The notes beneath the pieces were generated by a model. The model did no database searches. It was not told where the DNA came from and saw only the letters and a list, made by a program, of their open reading frames with translations. From assembly GCF_026013965.1 (NCBI RefSeq), contig NZ_CP110341.1, positions 2,232,001 through 2,296,000 on the forward strand: 64,000 bases of DNA, read 5' to 3'. Of the stretch, positions 17,952 to 26,639 are shown in pieces. The DNA is from Brevibacterium sp. JSBI002. Lineage in GTDB: Bacteria; Actinomycetota; Actinomycetes; Actinomycetales; Brevibacteriaceae. The first letter of the stretch is position 1. Each line of letters starts with the position of its first letter. Both the position numbers and the translations under genes were made by a program.

Positions 17952-18925
17952 GAGTCCTCCCCGATCCGTCGAGGCAGGTGTCCTTCGGACAGGACCGCCT
18001 CGGCGTCGGTCTCCCCCGCATCGATGGCTGCCCAGGCTCGGCGGAGTTCGGCTTCGATCCGGGCGGACTCGCCGCGGTCGGTACCGGTGATGAGCGCTTC
18101 GAGTCCGCGCAGATTCGGCAGGATGAACGCCGGTCGACGCTCCGGGCCAGCACGCAGGGCATCGTGGATGTCATGGATTCCGGTGAGGACGAGGGCGGTG
18201 TCGATGCCGGCGGCACAGCCGCCTTCGATATCGGTGTTGAGACGGTCGCCGACCATGAGGGGCCGGTGCGCGCCGAGGCGTCCGGCTGCGAAGTCCATCA
18301 TGTGCGGTGCAGGTTTGCCGACGATGACGGGGGTGGCGTCGGTGAGTCGGGCGATGAGTTCGACGAAGGCACCGTTGCCGGGGACTTTCCCGGTTTCCGT
18401 GAGGAGGGAGAAGTCGGGGTTGCTCGCCCACCATTCGGCGCCCGAGCGGATGATTTCGCAGGTGCGCACGATCTTCGCGTAGTCGATCTCCGGGTCGAGT
18501 CCCTGAGCGACGGCGACGGGTGACGCCTCGAGTGAGTCGGTGATCTCGAGGCCCGCCTCTTCGAGTGCGACCCGCAGTCCGGTCGTGCCGAGGAGGTGGA
18601 CGTGGGCGCCCGGCCCGAATCGATCGGCTAAGCGTTCGGCGAGCACCTGCGCCGAGGTGGTCACTTCGTCCGCGGAGACGTTGACGCCCATTCCGGTGAT
18701 CTTCTCGGCGGTGGCTGCGGCCGTGCGAGTGGCGTTGTTCGTGACGTAGTTGACCGGGATCGACTGGGAGTGGAGCCAGTTGATGCCGTCGACGGCGCCA
18801 TCGACGGCGTGGGTTCCGTGGTAGACGACTCCGTCGAGGTCGAACAGGACACAGTCGATGGGCGTGCCCGTAGATTCGGGCAGGCGCCCATCTGCTGAGC
18901 TGTGCTGATCGGCGGTCAGTGTCAC
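17948..18925 (-). CDS. HAD-IIA family sugar-phosphate phosphatase (NagD-like)
   Basis: 325 aa. HAD motif I is DLDGVVYHG (about residues 29-37), motif II is the VTNNATRT block, and motif III/IV is IVGKPAPHMMDFA with the acidic pair in MVGDRLNTDIEGGCAAGIDT. The C2-type cap is consistent with HAD-IIA/NagD phosphatases. In mycobacteria the homologue in this position (Rv1692) is described as a glycerol-3-phosphate phosphatase; whether that holds here is inferred. The GTG at 18925 overlaps the stop of the TPR gene. Confidence 0.88.
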   Translation of the reverse strand: MTLTADQHSSADGRLPESTGTPIDCVLFDLDGVVYHGTHAVDGAVDGINWLHSQSIPVNYVTNNATRTAAATAEKITGMGVNVSADEVTTSAQVLAERLADRFGPGAHVHLLGTTGLRVALEEAGLEITDSLEASPVAVAQGLDPEIDYAKIVRTCEIIRSGAEWWASNPDFSLLTETGKVPGNGAFVELIARLTDATPVIVGKPAPHMMDFAAGRLGAHRPLMVGDRLNTDIEGGCAAGIDTALVLTGIHDIHDALRAGPERRPAFILPNLRGLEALITGTDRGESARIEAELRRAWAAIDAGETDAEAVLSEGHLPRRIGEDS

Positions 18926-20739
18926 TGCTCTCCGTCGGCCTCGGGTGCTGTTGTGCCGGGCTCGGAGCCTGCGTCGGCGTCAGTCTCGACGTCAGCCTCG
19001 GCGTCGGCGAGGATCTCGTCGAGTTCGGCTTCGATCTCGTCGTCGGTGACCTTGACCGACTTCAGTTCCTTCGCCGAGACATGTGTCTTCGACTTCGGTG
19101 CTGCGGCTGGGCCGGCGGTGTCGTCCCCAGCTTCTGATCCCTCCGCGGAAGCGGCGACAGCGTCGGCAACGTCAGATTCCGTCTGCGACGTCTTAGCTTC
19201 GGGCTCGCTGGCCGAGCCTTCTGCGGCTTCGGCCGTCTCAGCGGTTTCAGCGTCGGCAGGCTCAGAGTCGGTTGTCCCGTCATCGGCGGCCTCACGTTCG
19301 GCTGACTCAGCGTCGGCGCCTTCGGAGGTCTCGGCTTCGGGAGCTTCGGGCTCGTCCTCGACTTCTTCGACTGTCTCGATTTCGACGCCGGCGTTGAGGT
19401 CGGGCTCTTCGTCGCCGAAGAGGGTGCCGGTCGCCTTGGCGGTCCGGCGGGAGAGCTCTTCGTATTTGTCGGCGAGCTCGGTTTCGCCGTCGATGCGCAG
19501 GACCTCGGCGTAGGCGGCCATCAGACGGACGAGTCCGCCGCCGGGCTTCTGGGTGAAGTCCTCGGCTTCGATGAGTCGGCGCGCACCGGCGATGTCGTCG
19601 AGGTCCGACTTGGCTCCGGCCGCGACGATGACGAGTTCGGTCCGGGTGTCGTTGTCGAGGTCGAGCTCTTCTGCGTTCTTCAGCAGCTCAATGGCCTTCT
19701 CGGGCTTGCCGCGGCCGCGTTCGGCGTCGGCGATCAGCGCGATATTGTCATTCGAGCCGGAGATGCGGCGGTGGGTGCGCAGTTCGCGGACGGCTTCGTC
19801 GTAGTTCTCCACGTAGTACGCGGCGATGCCGAGTGCTTCGCGGACGACGGCGACACGACCGGCGCGGGCCATGGCGGCCTTGGCGTGTTCGTGGGCGCGC
19901 TCCGGGTCGAGATCGAGCAGCCCGCCTGCGGCGACGAGGTGCTTGGCGACCATGTCGGCGTTCTCTTTGTCGAGGGAGCGCAGCTGTGACGAGATCTCTT
20001 TGTCGAGTTCGCGGCCGGTGACGCCCTCGGGGATCTCGGGCTCCTGAATGCGCGGACGGCGGGCGCGCTGTTCGCGTGCGTAGTCGCCTGTGTCGGTCTT
20101 GCGGGATGCACGGCGATCGTTGTCGTTGCGGCCGTAGCCGCCGCGTCCTCCGCGGTTGTCGTCCCGTCGGTTTCCGCGGTAGCCGCCCCGGCGATCGTCA
20201 CCGTCGCGACGATCACGGTTGAAGCCACCTCGGCGGTCATCGTCGTTGCGGCGATTGCCCTGGTAGCCGCCCCGGCGGTCATCTCCATCACGACGGTCGC
20301 GGTTGAACCCACCACGGCGATCGTCGTCGTTCCGGCGGTTGCCCTGGTAACCGCCTCGGCGGTCGTCGTCGTTGCGACGGATACCTTGGTAGCCACCTCG
20401 ACGGTCGTCACCATCACGGCGATCCCGGTTGAAGCCACCACGACGGTCATCGTCGTTTCGGCGGTTCTGTCCGTAGCCGCCTCGGCGGTCGTCGTCGTTG
20501 CGGCGATTGCCCTGGTACCCACCGCGACGGTCGTCATCGCGACGGTCTCGGTTGAATCCGCCACGGCGATCATCGTCGTTGCGACGATTGCCCTGGTAGC
20601 CGCCTCGGCGGTCGGACTGGCGTGGCCCGCGACCGTCCCGGTTGTCCGGTCGACGGTTGCGATTGTTGTCGCGATCTGAGCGGTGACCGCCATCTGCGCG
20701 GCGGTTGTCCTGGCTGTCTCGCGAATCCCCTTGGGCCAC
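18922..20739 (-). CDS. Arg-Gly-rich repeat protein with TPR-like core and acidic tail
   Basis: 605 aa in three parts. Residues about 43-196 are eleven near-identical 14-residue units based on DRRGGYQGNRRNDD. Residues about 230-430 form a helical, TPR-like region (AAMARAGRVAVVREALGIAAYYVENYDEAVRELRTH) like the core of the mycobacterial Rv1691 protein. Residues about 440-605 are very acidic (Glu, Asp, Ala). The GTG at 20739 has a strong AGGGAG ribosome-binding site, and a TAGAAT -10 lies at 20776-20781 on the same strand. RGG-type repeats suggest RNA binding or condensate formation, but this is inference. Confidence 0.8.
   Translation of the reverse strand: MAQGDSRDSQDNRRADGGHRSDRDNNRNRRPDNRDGRGPRQSDRRGGYQGNRRNDDDRRGGFNRDRRDDDRRGGYQGNRRNDDDRRGGYGQNRRNDDDRRGGFNRDRRDGDDRRGGYQGIRRNDDDRRGGYQGNRRNDDDRRGGFNRDRRDGDDRRGGYQGNRRNDDDRRGGFNRDRRDGDDRRGGYRGNRRDDNRGGRGGYGRNDNDRRASRKTDTGDYAREQRARRPRIQEPEIPEGVTGRELDKEISSQLRSLDKENADMVAKHLVAAGGLLDLDPERAHEHAKAAMARAGRVAVVREALGIAAYYVENYDEAVRELRTHRRISGSNDNIALIADAERGRGKPEKAIELLKNAEELDLDNDTRTELVIVAAGAKSDLDDIAGARRLIEAEDFTQKPGGGLVRLMAAYAEVLRIDGETELADKYEELSRRTAKATGTLFGDEEPDLNAGVEIETVEEVEDEPEAPEAETSEGADAESAEREAADDGTTDSEPADAETAETAEAAEGSASEPEAKTSQTESDVADAVAASAEGSEAGDDTAGPAAAPKSKTHVSAKELKSVKVTDDEIEAELDEILADAEADVETDADAGSEPGTTAPEADGEQ
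20149..20613 (-). repeat. Tandem 42-bp coding repeats (11 units)
   Basis: Eleven head-to-tail units of about 42 bp encode alternating DRRGGYQGNRRNDD and DRRGGFNRDRRDGD peptides; one unit is a codon short. The conserved frame and alternating pattern point to expansion by recombination or slippage. Copy number probably varies between strains. Confidence 0.9.
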
Positions 20740-21351
20740 GATTCTCCCTATGAAGTCTTTTCGGTGTTCCGCTCTATTCTAGTCCACTTACCGTTTCATC
20801 GCCGTGTGGGCGGGGACACGTCAGCACCCTACTTCTCCCCGTCACTGTGCCCGTCGTTCTGTGAGCCGATGCCCAGGTCACCGCCTCAGCGCTCTGTTAG
20901 AATCAAGGCGAATCCAGTGGAACGGCCGACGGCAATCGAAGAGGTTCGGCGGCAGCGGATGCCCGCGCCGCCTCGACACCAGGGGATGAATGACATCTGA
21001 CGTGGAAGCTCATTGTGCGGATGACGGATGTCTCCGCGATTCCACGATCAGAATTTCCGGCGCCATTGCCTGCATGCCCCCCATTGCCGCCGCCGTCCCC
21101 CGCCACGCGATGACCAAGATCACTTGCCGGTGTGACCAGCATCATCGGATTGCGCATTCGGCCCCGGACTTCGCTTATTGTGATTGCCGGAAGCATGTGC
21201 ATGAGTGCCGCCGGAGCAGTTCGAGTCGCAGGTCAAACGGCAGTTCCGCGGCAGTTCGGAAACGCCCCGACACCTCAGGCTCCACTGCCGCGACTGCGCG
21301 TTCGGCCCTTCAGGTCGCACAACCGTTCACCCGCTAGGAATAGGAGAAATC
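20740..21351. other. Intergenic region between RGG/TPR gene and betB (612 bp)
   Basis: Contains the minus-strand promoter candidate TAGAAT (20776-20781) for the RGG/TPR gene. A plus-strand TAGAAT at 20888-20893 has no good -35. Several short open frames lack ribosome-binding sites and recognisable similarity. Upstream of betB, TAGGAG (21341-21346) is a convincing ribosome-binding site. I see no tRNA, riboswitch or clear terminator. Confidence 0.5.
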
Positions 21352-22830
21352 GTGCCAAACACACTTTTCATCGACGGACAGTGGGTTTCAGCCGTCAATG
21401 GTGGAACCCGAAAGATCCATAATCCGGCCGACGGCAGCTTCGTCGCCGAGGTGGACGAAGCCAGCCCTGAGGATACCGAGCTGGCGATCGAGGCCGCTCG
21501 CCGTGCCTTCGACTCCGGCGTCTGGTCGTCGGTACCCGCCAGCGAACGCGGCGATCTGCTCCTGAAGTTCGCTGCCGTTCTGCGTGAGCGCAAGGACGAG
21601 TTCGCGCGTGCCGAGTCCCTCGACACCGGCAAGCGCTTCGTCGAATCGCAGATCGACATGGACGACATCGCGAACTGCTTCGACTACTTCGGCAAGCTCG
21701 CCGCAAACGATGCCGGTCGAGTCGTCGACGCCGGCACCGACACCGTGGCCTCGAAGATCGTGCACGAGCCCGTCGGCGTCTGTGCGCTTATCACCCCGTG
21801 GAACTACCCGCTGCTGCAGGCAGCGTGGAAGATCGCCCCGGCCATCGCCGCTGGTAACACTTTCATCCTCAAGCCTGCCGAGCTCACCCCGCACACGGCG
21901 ATCCTCACCATGCAGGTGCTCGAAGAGCTGGGTCTGCCGGCTGGAGTCGGCAACCTCATCCTCGGTGCGGGTGCCGATGCCGGTGCCCCGCTGTCGACGC
22001 ATGAGGACATCGACATGGTCTCGTTCACCGGTGGCCTCGTCACCGGTCGTCTGCTGTTCCGCAACGCCGCCGACTCGATCAAGAAGATCGCCCTTGAGCT
22101 CGGCGGCAAGAACCCGAACGTCGTCTTCGCCGATGCCGACTTCGATGCGGCTCTGGATAATGCTCTCAACGGCGCCTTCGTCCACTCCGGTCAGGTGTGT
22201 TCGGCCGGCGCCCGACTCATCGTCGAGGAGTCCATCGCGGAGGAATTCGTCAACCGCCTCGTCGAGCGTGCCGAGCAGATCCGCCTCGGCGGCCCCTTCG
22301 ATGAGAACGCCGAGACCGGTCCCCTCATCTCCGCCGCTCACCGCGACAAGGTGCATGCCTATGTGGAGAAGGGTGTGGCCGAAGGTGCGCGTCTGCGCTG
22401 CGGCGGCAAGTTCGGTGAAGGTGACCTGGAGAACGGGTTCTACTACCTGCCGACCGTGCTCGACCAGGTCAAGCGCGGAATGTCCGTCGTCTCCGACGAG
22501 GCTTTCGGTCCCGTAGTCACGGTCGAGACCTTTTCCACCGTCGACGAGGCCGTCGAGATCGCCAATGACACCTACTACGGTCTGGCCGGGGCAGTGTGGA
22601 GCCAGGATGCGGGCAAGACCCAGCTGGTCGCTCAGCGTCTGCGGCACGGCACCATCTGGATCAATGACTTCCACCCCTACCTGCCGCAGGCCGAATGGGG
22701 CGGCTACAAACAGTCCGGCTTCGGGCGCGAGCTCGGCCCCACGGGTCTGGCCGAATACCAGGAAGCCAAGCACATCTACCAGAACCTCGAGCCGGCAGTC
22801 ACCGGATGGTTCCCCGATCACACTAAGTGA
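21352..22830 (+). CDS. betB: Betaine aldehyde dehydrogenase (NAD+)
   Basis: 492 aa from the GTG at 21352, with TAGGAG 5 bp upstream; a longer in-frame extension to 21205 lacks any such site. Aldehyde-dehydrogenase motifs are all present: PWNYPLLQAAWKIAPAIAAGN (cofactor/substrate), the catalytic Glu in ELGGKNPNVVFADAD, and the nucleophile Cys in SGQVCSAGARL. It oxidises betaine aldehyde to glycine betaine. The following choline dehydrogenase-type gene is 48 bp downstream and supports this substrate over other aldehydes. Confidence 0.88.
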   Translation: MPNTLFIDGQWVSAVNGGTRKIHNPADGSFVAEVDEASPEDTELAIEAARRAFDSGVWSSVPASERGDLLLKFAAVLRERKDEFARAESLDTGKRFVESQIDMDDIANCFDYFGKLAANDAGRVVDAGTDTVASKIVHEPVGVCALITPWNYPLLQAAWKIAPAIAAGNTFILKPAELTPHTAILTMQVLEELGLPAGVGNLILGAGADAGAPLSTHEDIDMVSFTGGLVTGRLLFRNAADSIKKIALELGGKNPNVVFADADFDAALDNALNGAFVHSGQVCSAGARLIVEESIAEEFVNRLVERAEQIRLGGPFDENAETGPLISAAHRDKVHAYVEKGVAEGARLRCGGKFGEGDLENGFYYLPTVLDQVKRGMSVVSDEAFGPVVTVETFSTVDEAVEIANDTYYGLAGAVWSQDAGKTQLVAQRLRHGTIWINDFHPYLPQAEWGGYKQSGFGRELGPTGLAEYQEAKHIYQNLEPAVTGWFPDHTK

Positions 22831-22878
22831 TCCGCCGCAGCCTGTAGACGAATACCGCAGTTTAAGGAGAGATGAACA

Positions 22879-24441
22879 GTGAAGACTACTCATAGCTTTG
22901 ATTACGTCGTCGTCGGCGGCGGCTCCGCCGGCGCAGCGGTCGCGGCCCGACTGAGCGAGGACCCCGAAGTCACCGTCGGACTCCTCGAAGCCGGCCCCAC
23001 CGACACGGACAAGGACGTCGTCCTTGAGCTCAACCGCTGGATGGAGCTCCTCGAATCCGGCTACGACTGGGACTACCCGATCGAAGAGCAGGAGAACGGC
23101 AACTCGCACATGCGCCACGCCCGCGCCAAGGTGCTCGGCGGCTGCTCCTCCCACAACTCGTGCATCGCCTTCTGGGCTCCGCGCGAAGACCTCGACGAGT
23201 GGGAAGAGAAGCACGGCGCAGCCGGATGGGGTTCGAAGGACACCTTCGGCCTGTACAAGAAGCTCGAGAACAATGAGCTGCCCGGCGACCACCACGGCCA
23301 TGACGGTCCGGTCCGTCTGATGAACGTGCCCCCGGTCGATCCCTGTGGTGTCGCGCTCCTCGACGCCTGCGAGCAGGCCGGCATCCCACGTGTGCAGTTC
23401 AACGAGGGTCAGACCGTCATCAACGGTGCGAACTTCTTCCAGGTCAACCGCAAGGACGACGGCACCCGTTCGTCCTCCTCGGTGTCCTACCTCCACCCGA
23501 TCCTCGACCGTGAGAACCTCACGATCCTCACCGACACTCAGGCCAAGGAGCTCGAGTTCGACGAGGACGACAACTGCACGGCCGTACTCGTGGTCAACAA
23601 TGCCTTCGGCAAGACCAACCGGATCGAGGCGAAGAAGGAAGTCATCGTCTCCTCCGGCGCGATCAACACCCCGCAGCTGCTCATGCTCTCGGGCATCGGC
23701 CCGAAGGCCCACCTCGCCGAGGTCGGCATCGAAGCTCGCGTGGATTCGCCGGGAGTCGGTGAGCACCTCGGCGATCACCCGGAGGGCGTCATCTCCTGGG
23801 AGGCCAAGAAGCCGATGGTCGAGGATTCCACCCAGTGGTGGGAAATCGGCATCTTCTCCCCCACCGAGGAGGGACTCGATCGTCCGGACCTCATGATGCA
23901 CTACGGTTCGGTGCCCTTCGATATGCACACCCTGCGGCAGGGCTACAAGACCTCGGAGAACTCCTTCTGCCTCACCCCGAATGTCACTCATGCGAAGTCG
24001 CGCGGCACCGTGCGCCTGCGTTCGAAGGACTTCCGTGACAAACCGAAGGTCGATCCCCGCTACTTCACCGATCCGGAAGGCCATGACATGCGCGTCATGG
24101 TCGCCGGCATCAAGAAGGCCCGCGAGATCGTCGCCCAGGACGCCATGTCTGAATGGGCCGGCGAGGAGCTGTTCCCCGGCAAGGACGTCCAGACCGACGA
24201 GCAGATCGCCGACTACATCACCCGCACCCACAACACCGTCTACCACCCGGTCGGCACGGTGCGCATGGGAGCTGCCGATGACGAGATGTCGCCGCTGGAT
24301 CCGCAGCTGCGGGTCAAGGGCGTCAACCGTCTGCGCGTCGTCGATGCCTCAGCGATGCCGGAGATCACCACGGTCAACCCCAACATCACCGTGATGATGA
24401 TGGGTGAGAAGTGCGCGGAGATGATCAAGAACGGTCAGTGA
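22879..24441 (+). CDS. betA: Choline dehydrogenase / GMC-family FAD oxidoreductase
   Basis: 520 aa. The N-terminal FAD-binding motif is DYVVVGGGSAGAAVAARLSEDP. The GMC signature SSGAINTPQLLMLSGIGP is at about residues 257-274, and the catalytic His region is HPVGTVRMG near the C-terminus. Together with betB this gives choline to glycine betaine. The length fits BetA (about 550). An alternative, a choline oxidase-type enzyme using O2, cannot be ruled out by motif alone. A GGAGA site precedes the start, and the gene is followed by a strong terminator. Confidence 0.85.
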   Translation: MKTTHSFDYVVVGGGSAGAAVAARLSEDPEVTVGLLEAGPTDTDKDVVLELNRWMELLESGYDWDYPIEEQENGNSHMRHARAKVLGGCSSHNSCIAFWAPREDLDEWEEKHGAAGWGSKDTFGLYKKLENNELPGDHHGHDGPVRLMNVPPVDPCGVALLDACEQAGIPRVQFNEGQTVINGANFFQVNRKDDGTRSSSSVSYLHPILDRENLTILTDTQAKELEFDEDDNCTAVLVVNNAFGKTNRIEAKKEVIVSSGAINTPQLLMLSGIGPKAHLAEVGIEARVDSPGVGEHLGDHPEGVISWEAKKPMVEDSTQWWEIGIFSPTEEGLDRPDLMMHYGSVPFDMHTLRQGYKTSENSFCLTPNVTHAKSRGTVRLRSKDFRDKPKVDPRYFTDPEGHDMRVMVAGIKKAREIVAQDAMSEWAGEELFPGKDVQTDEQIADYITRTHNTVYHPVGTVRMGAADDEMSPLDPQLRVKGVNRLRVVDASAMPEITTVNPNITVMMMGEKCAEMIKNGQ

Positions 24442-24470
24442 TCTGACATAGCTATCTGATCCGAAGATGC

Positions 24471-24502
24471 GAAGGGGGCGCTGCAATCGCAGCGCCCCCT
24501 TC
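24471..24502. terminator. Bidirectional hairpin between betA and BCCT gene
   Basis: A perfect 14-bp stem (GAAGGGGGCGCTGC and its complement) with a 4-base AATC loop lies in the convergent gap between betA and the BCCT transporter. No long T-run follows, which is common in high-GC actinobacteria. Confidence 0.85.
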
Positions 24503-24583
24503 GTCGTGTCCGGCCGCGCCGATCAGGCTGATCGCCCCGGGTCGCGACAACCAGACTGTCGCCGCTGGCCACGGTGAGCCACC

Positions 24584-26407
24584 TCAGTCTGCGCCGTCGT
24601 CCTGCCCTGGGTCACCGCCCTTATCGTGGCCTGAGCTCCTCGAACGGCTGCCGGTGCGGCTGGCCAAGGTCCCCTCGCGCCGGCTCTTCTTCTCGCGGGA
24701 TTCCTCGATATACGGATCCCGGAACTCCGGTGCCGGTTCGACCGCTTCGGGTTCGGTGACGACTTCCTCATCGTCGTCGTATTCGTGTCCGAACTGTTCG
24801 TCTCCGCCGAGTCGGCGTTCGACCTCTTCGGGTGGCAGGACCTTCTTCCAGCGTCGCATGCGAACGCGCGGCAGAACGCCCGCATCCTCTCGCAGGGCTC
24901 GCATGAGAGCGTAGATCTGGAAGTAGGCGATGATGAAGAACGGCAGGCCGACGAGGATGATCGTCGACTGCAGCGCTTCGAGTCCGCCGGAACCGGAGAA
25001 GACAAGCAGTGCCGCGGTGACGACGGCGACGGCGAGGGCCCAGAAGATCCGCTGCGGCAGCGGGTTGAAGTCCTCGTGGCCGTTGTTCATCGTGTCGACG
25101 ACGAGTGCCGCGGAGTCGACCGAGGTGACGAAGAAGACCACCACGAGCACGATCGCGATCACCGAGACGGGTGCGGCCAACGGATAGTGGTCGAGGAACG
25201 CGAACAGCGCACCGGGGATGTCGCCTTGGTCGACGACTCGGTCGACCAGTCCTCCGCCTTGGTTGAGCTCGATGTCGAATGAGGCGTAGCCGAAGATGCC
25301 GAACCACAGAATCGAGAAGGCCGAGGGGATGGCGAGCACGCCGATGACGAACTGGCGGATGGTGCGTCCGCGGGAGATGCGGGCGATGAAGATGCCGACG
25401 AACGGCGACCAGGTGATCGTCCACGCCCAATAGAAGACCGTCCAGGTGTTCTGCCAGCCGGTGTCGGCGAATGTGTCGTTCCACAGCGCGAGTTCGGGCA
25501 GCTGTTGGATATAGGAGCCGAGGGATTCGAAAACGCCCTTGGCCATGAACAGGGTCGGGCCGAAGACGACGATGAAGACGAGCAGCAGCACAGCCACGAC
25601 GATGTTGAGGTTCGACAGGACCTTGATGCCTTTGTCGAGGCCGAGCGAGACCGAGATCGTAGCCAGTCCGCAGACGACGCCGATGATGATCAGCTGCCAC
25701 AGAGCGTTCTCGGGGATGCCGATGACCTGGGCGAGACCGCCGTTGATCTGCAGCGTGCCCAGACCGATCGAAACGGCGACGCCGAAGACGGTGCCGATGA
25801 TGGCGACGACATCGATCGTCTTGCCGATGGGACCGTGGATCTTCTCACCGAGGATGGGCTGGAAGATCGAGCTCACGCGCGGCGGCAGATTCCTCTTGTG
25901 GATGAAGTAGGCGAAGCACAGCGCGGGCAGGGTGAAGATCGCCCAGGTGTGCAGGGTGAAGTGATAGTACGTGAAGTTCATGGCATCGACCGCGGCGGCA
26001 GGCGTGCCCGGTTCGATGCCGAGGGAAGCACGCGGTGGATCGCCGAAGTGGCTGACGGGTTCGGCAACGCCCCAGAACATGAGGATCGAGCCGATGCCGG
26101 CGGCGAAGAGCATGGCGAACCAGGCGCCGTTGGAATGCTCGGGCGGTTCGTCGTCGGGGCCGAGTTTCGCTCGCCCGTAGCGGGAAGCGGCGACGTAGAT
26201 GAGGAACGCGACGAAGACGGTGACGCCGAGGATGTAGAACCAGCCGAGGTTCGTCAGCAGCCAATCCGAGGCCACCGAGACGCCTGCGTCGAGCTGATCG
26301 GTGAAGAAGATCGTCCCCAGGACGAAGATGATGATCACGGCCGCTGAGGAGAAGAAGATGGCAGGGTTGGTGCGGAGTCGAAGTGCGTCGTGCAGCTTAT
26401 CGAGCAT
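24584..26407 (-). CDS. BCCT-family betaine/choline transporter
   Basis: 607 aa with about 12 membrane helices. The BCCT signature is clear in YWAWTITWSPFVGIFIARISRGRTIRQF (about residues 327-354), and the glycine-rich helix GVAVSIGLGTLQINGGL matches the sodium/substrate site region. These are sodium- or proton-coupled uptake systems for choline, glycine betaine or ectoine. The long acidic/basic cytoplasmic C-terminus (about residues 515-607) is typical of osmotically activated members. Convergent betB-betA suggests choline or betaine as substrate. Confidence 0.9.
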   Translation of the reverse strand: MLDKLHDALRLRTNPAIFFSSAAVIIIFVLGTIFFTDQLDAGVSVASDWLLTNLGWFYILGVTVFVAFLIYVAASRYGRAKLGPDDEPPEHSNGAWFAMLFAAGIGSILMFWGVAEPVSHFGDPPRASLGIEPGTPAAAVDAMNFTYYHFTLHTWAIFTLPALCFAYFIHKRNLPPRVSSIFQPILGEKIHGPIGKTIDVVAIIGTVFGVAVSIGLGTLQINGGLAQVIGIPENALWQLIIIGVVCGLATISVSLGLDKGIKVLSNLNIVVAVLLLVFIVVFGPTLFMAKGVFESLGSYIQQLPELALWNDTFADTGWQNTWTVFYWAWTITWSPFVGIFIARISRGRTIRQFVIGVLAIPSAFSILWFGIFGYASFDIELNQGGGLVDRVVDQGDIPGALFAFLDHYPLAAPVSVIAIVLVVVFFVTSVDSAALVVDTMNNGHEDFNPLPQRIFWALAVAVVTAALLVFSGSGGLEALQSTIILVGLPFFIIAYFQIYALMRALREDAGVLPRVRMRRWKKVLPPEEVERRLGGDEQFGHEYDDDEEVVTEPEAVEPAPEFRDPYIEESREKKSRREGTLASRTGSRSRSSGHDKGGDPGQDDGAD

Positions 26408-26436
26408 AGGGTGCCTTCCTTAGGATCTTGCCGTAC

Positions 26437-26464
26437 ACACTACAGAAGCATCAATCGATTTCAA
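26437..26464 (-). promoter_or_regulatory. Candidate promoter of the BCCT gene
   Basis: On the minus strand a TTGAAA -35 (26459-26464) is separated by 16 bp from TAGTGT (26437-26442), about 30 bp before the start codon. A perfect 12-bp palindrome CACGAATTCGTG at 26478-26489 lies just upstream of the -35 and could be an operator for a dimeric regulator. Confidence 0.55.
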
Positions 26465-26576
26465 CGCAACCGCTTGTCACGAATTCGTGTCGTTGTTCTC
26501 AGCTCGATCCCTCGCCGAGGCGGCTGTTCCCATCCGAAGCACGATCGCTTGCAGTGCCCGGAGGTCCGAGACCAAC

Positions 26577-26616
26577 GAGACGGTGCCCGAACCGTGAGTG
26601 GTTCGGGCACCGTCTC
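26577..26616. terminator. Strong hairpin terminator
   Basis: A 17-bp stem (GAGACGGTGCCCGAACC and its complement) closes a 6-base GTGAGT loop. It sits 24 bp beyond the stop of the frameshifted gene on the minus strand and separates it from the BCCT promoter. Confidence 0.85.
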
Positions 26617-26639
26617 ATCTGACTCAGGCCGATGATGCG

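Noticed and set aside
20149..20613. CRISPR-like regular repeats
   Set aside because: The 42-bp units have no spacers and keep one reading frame encoding Arg-Gly repeats.
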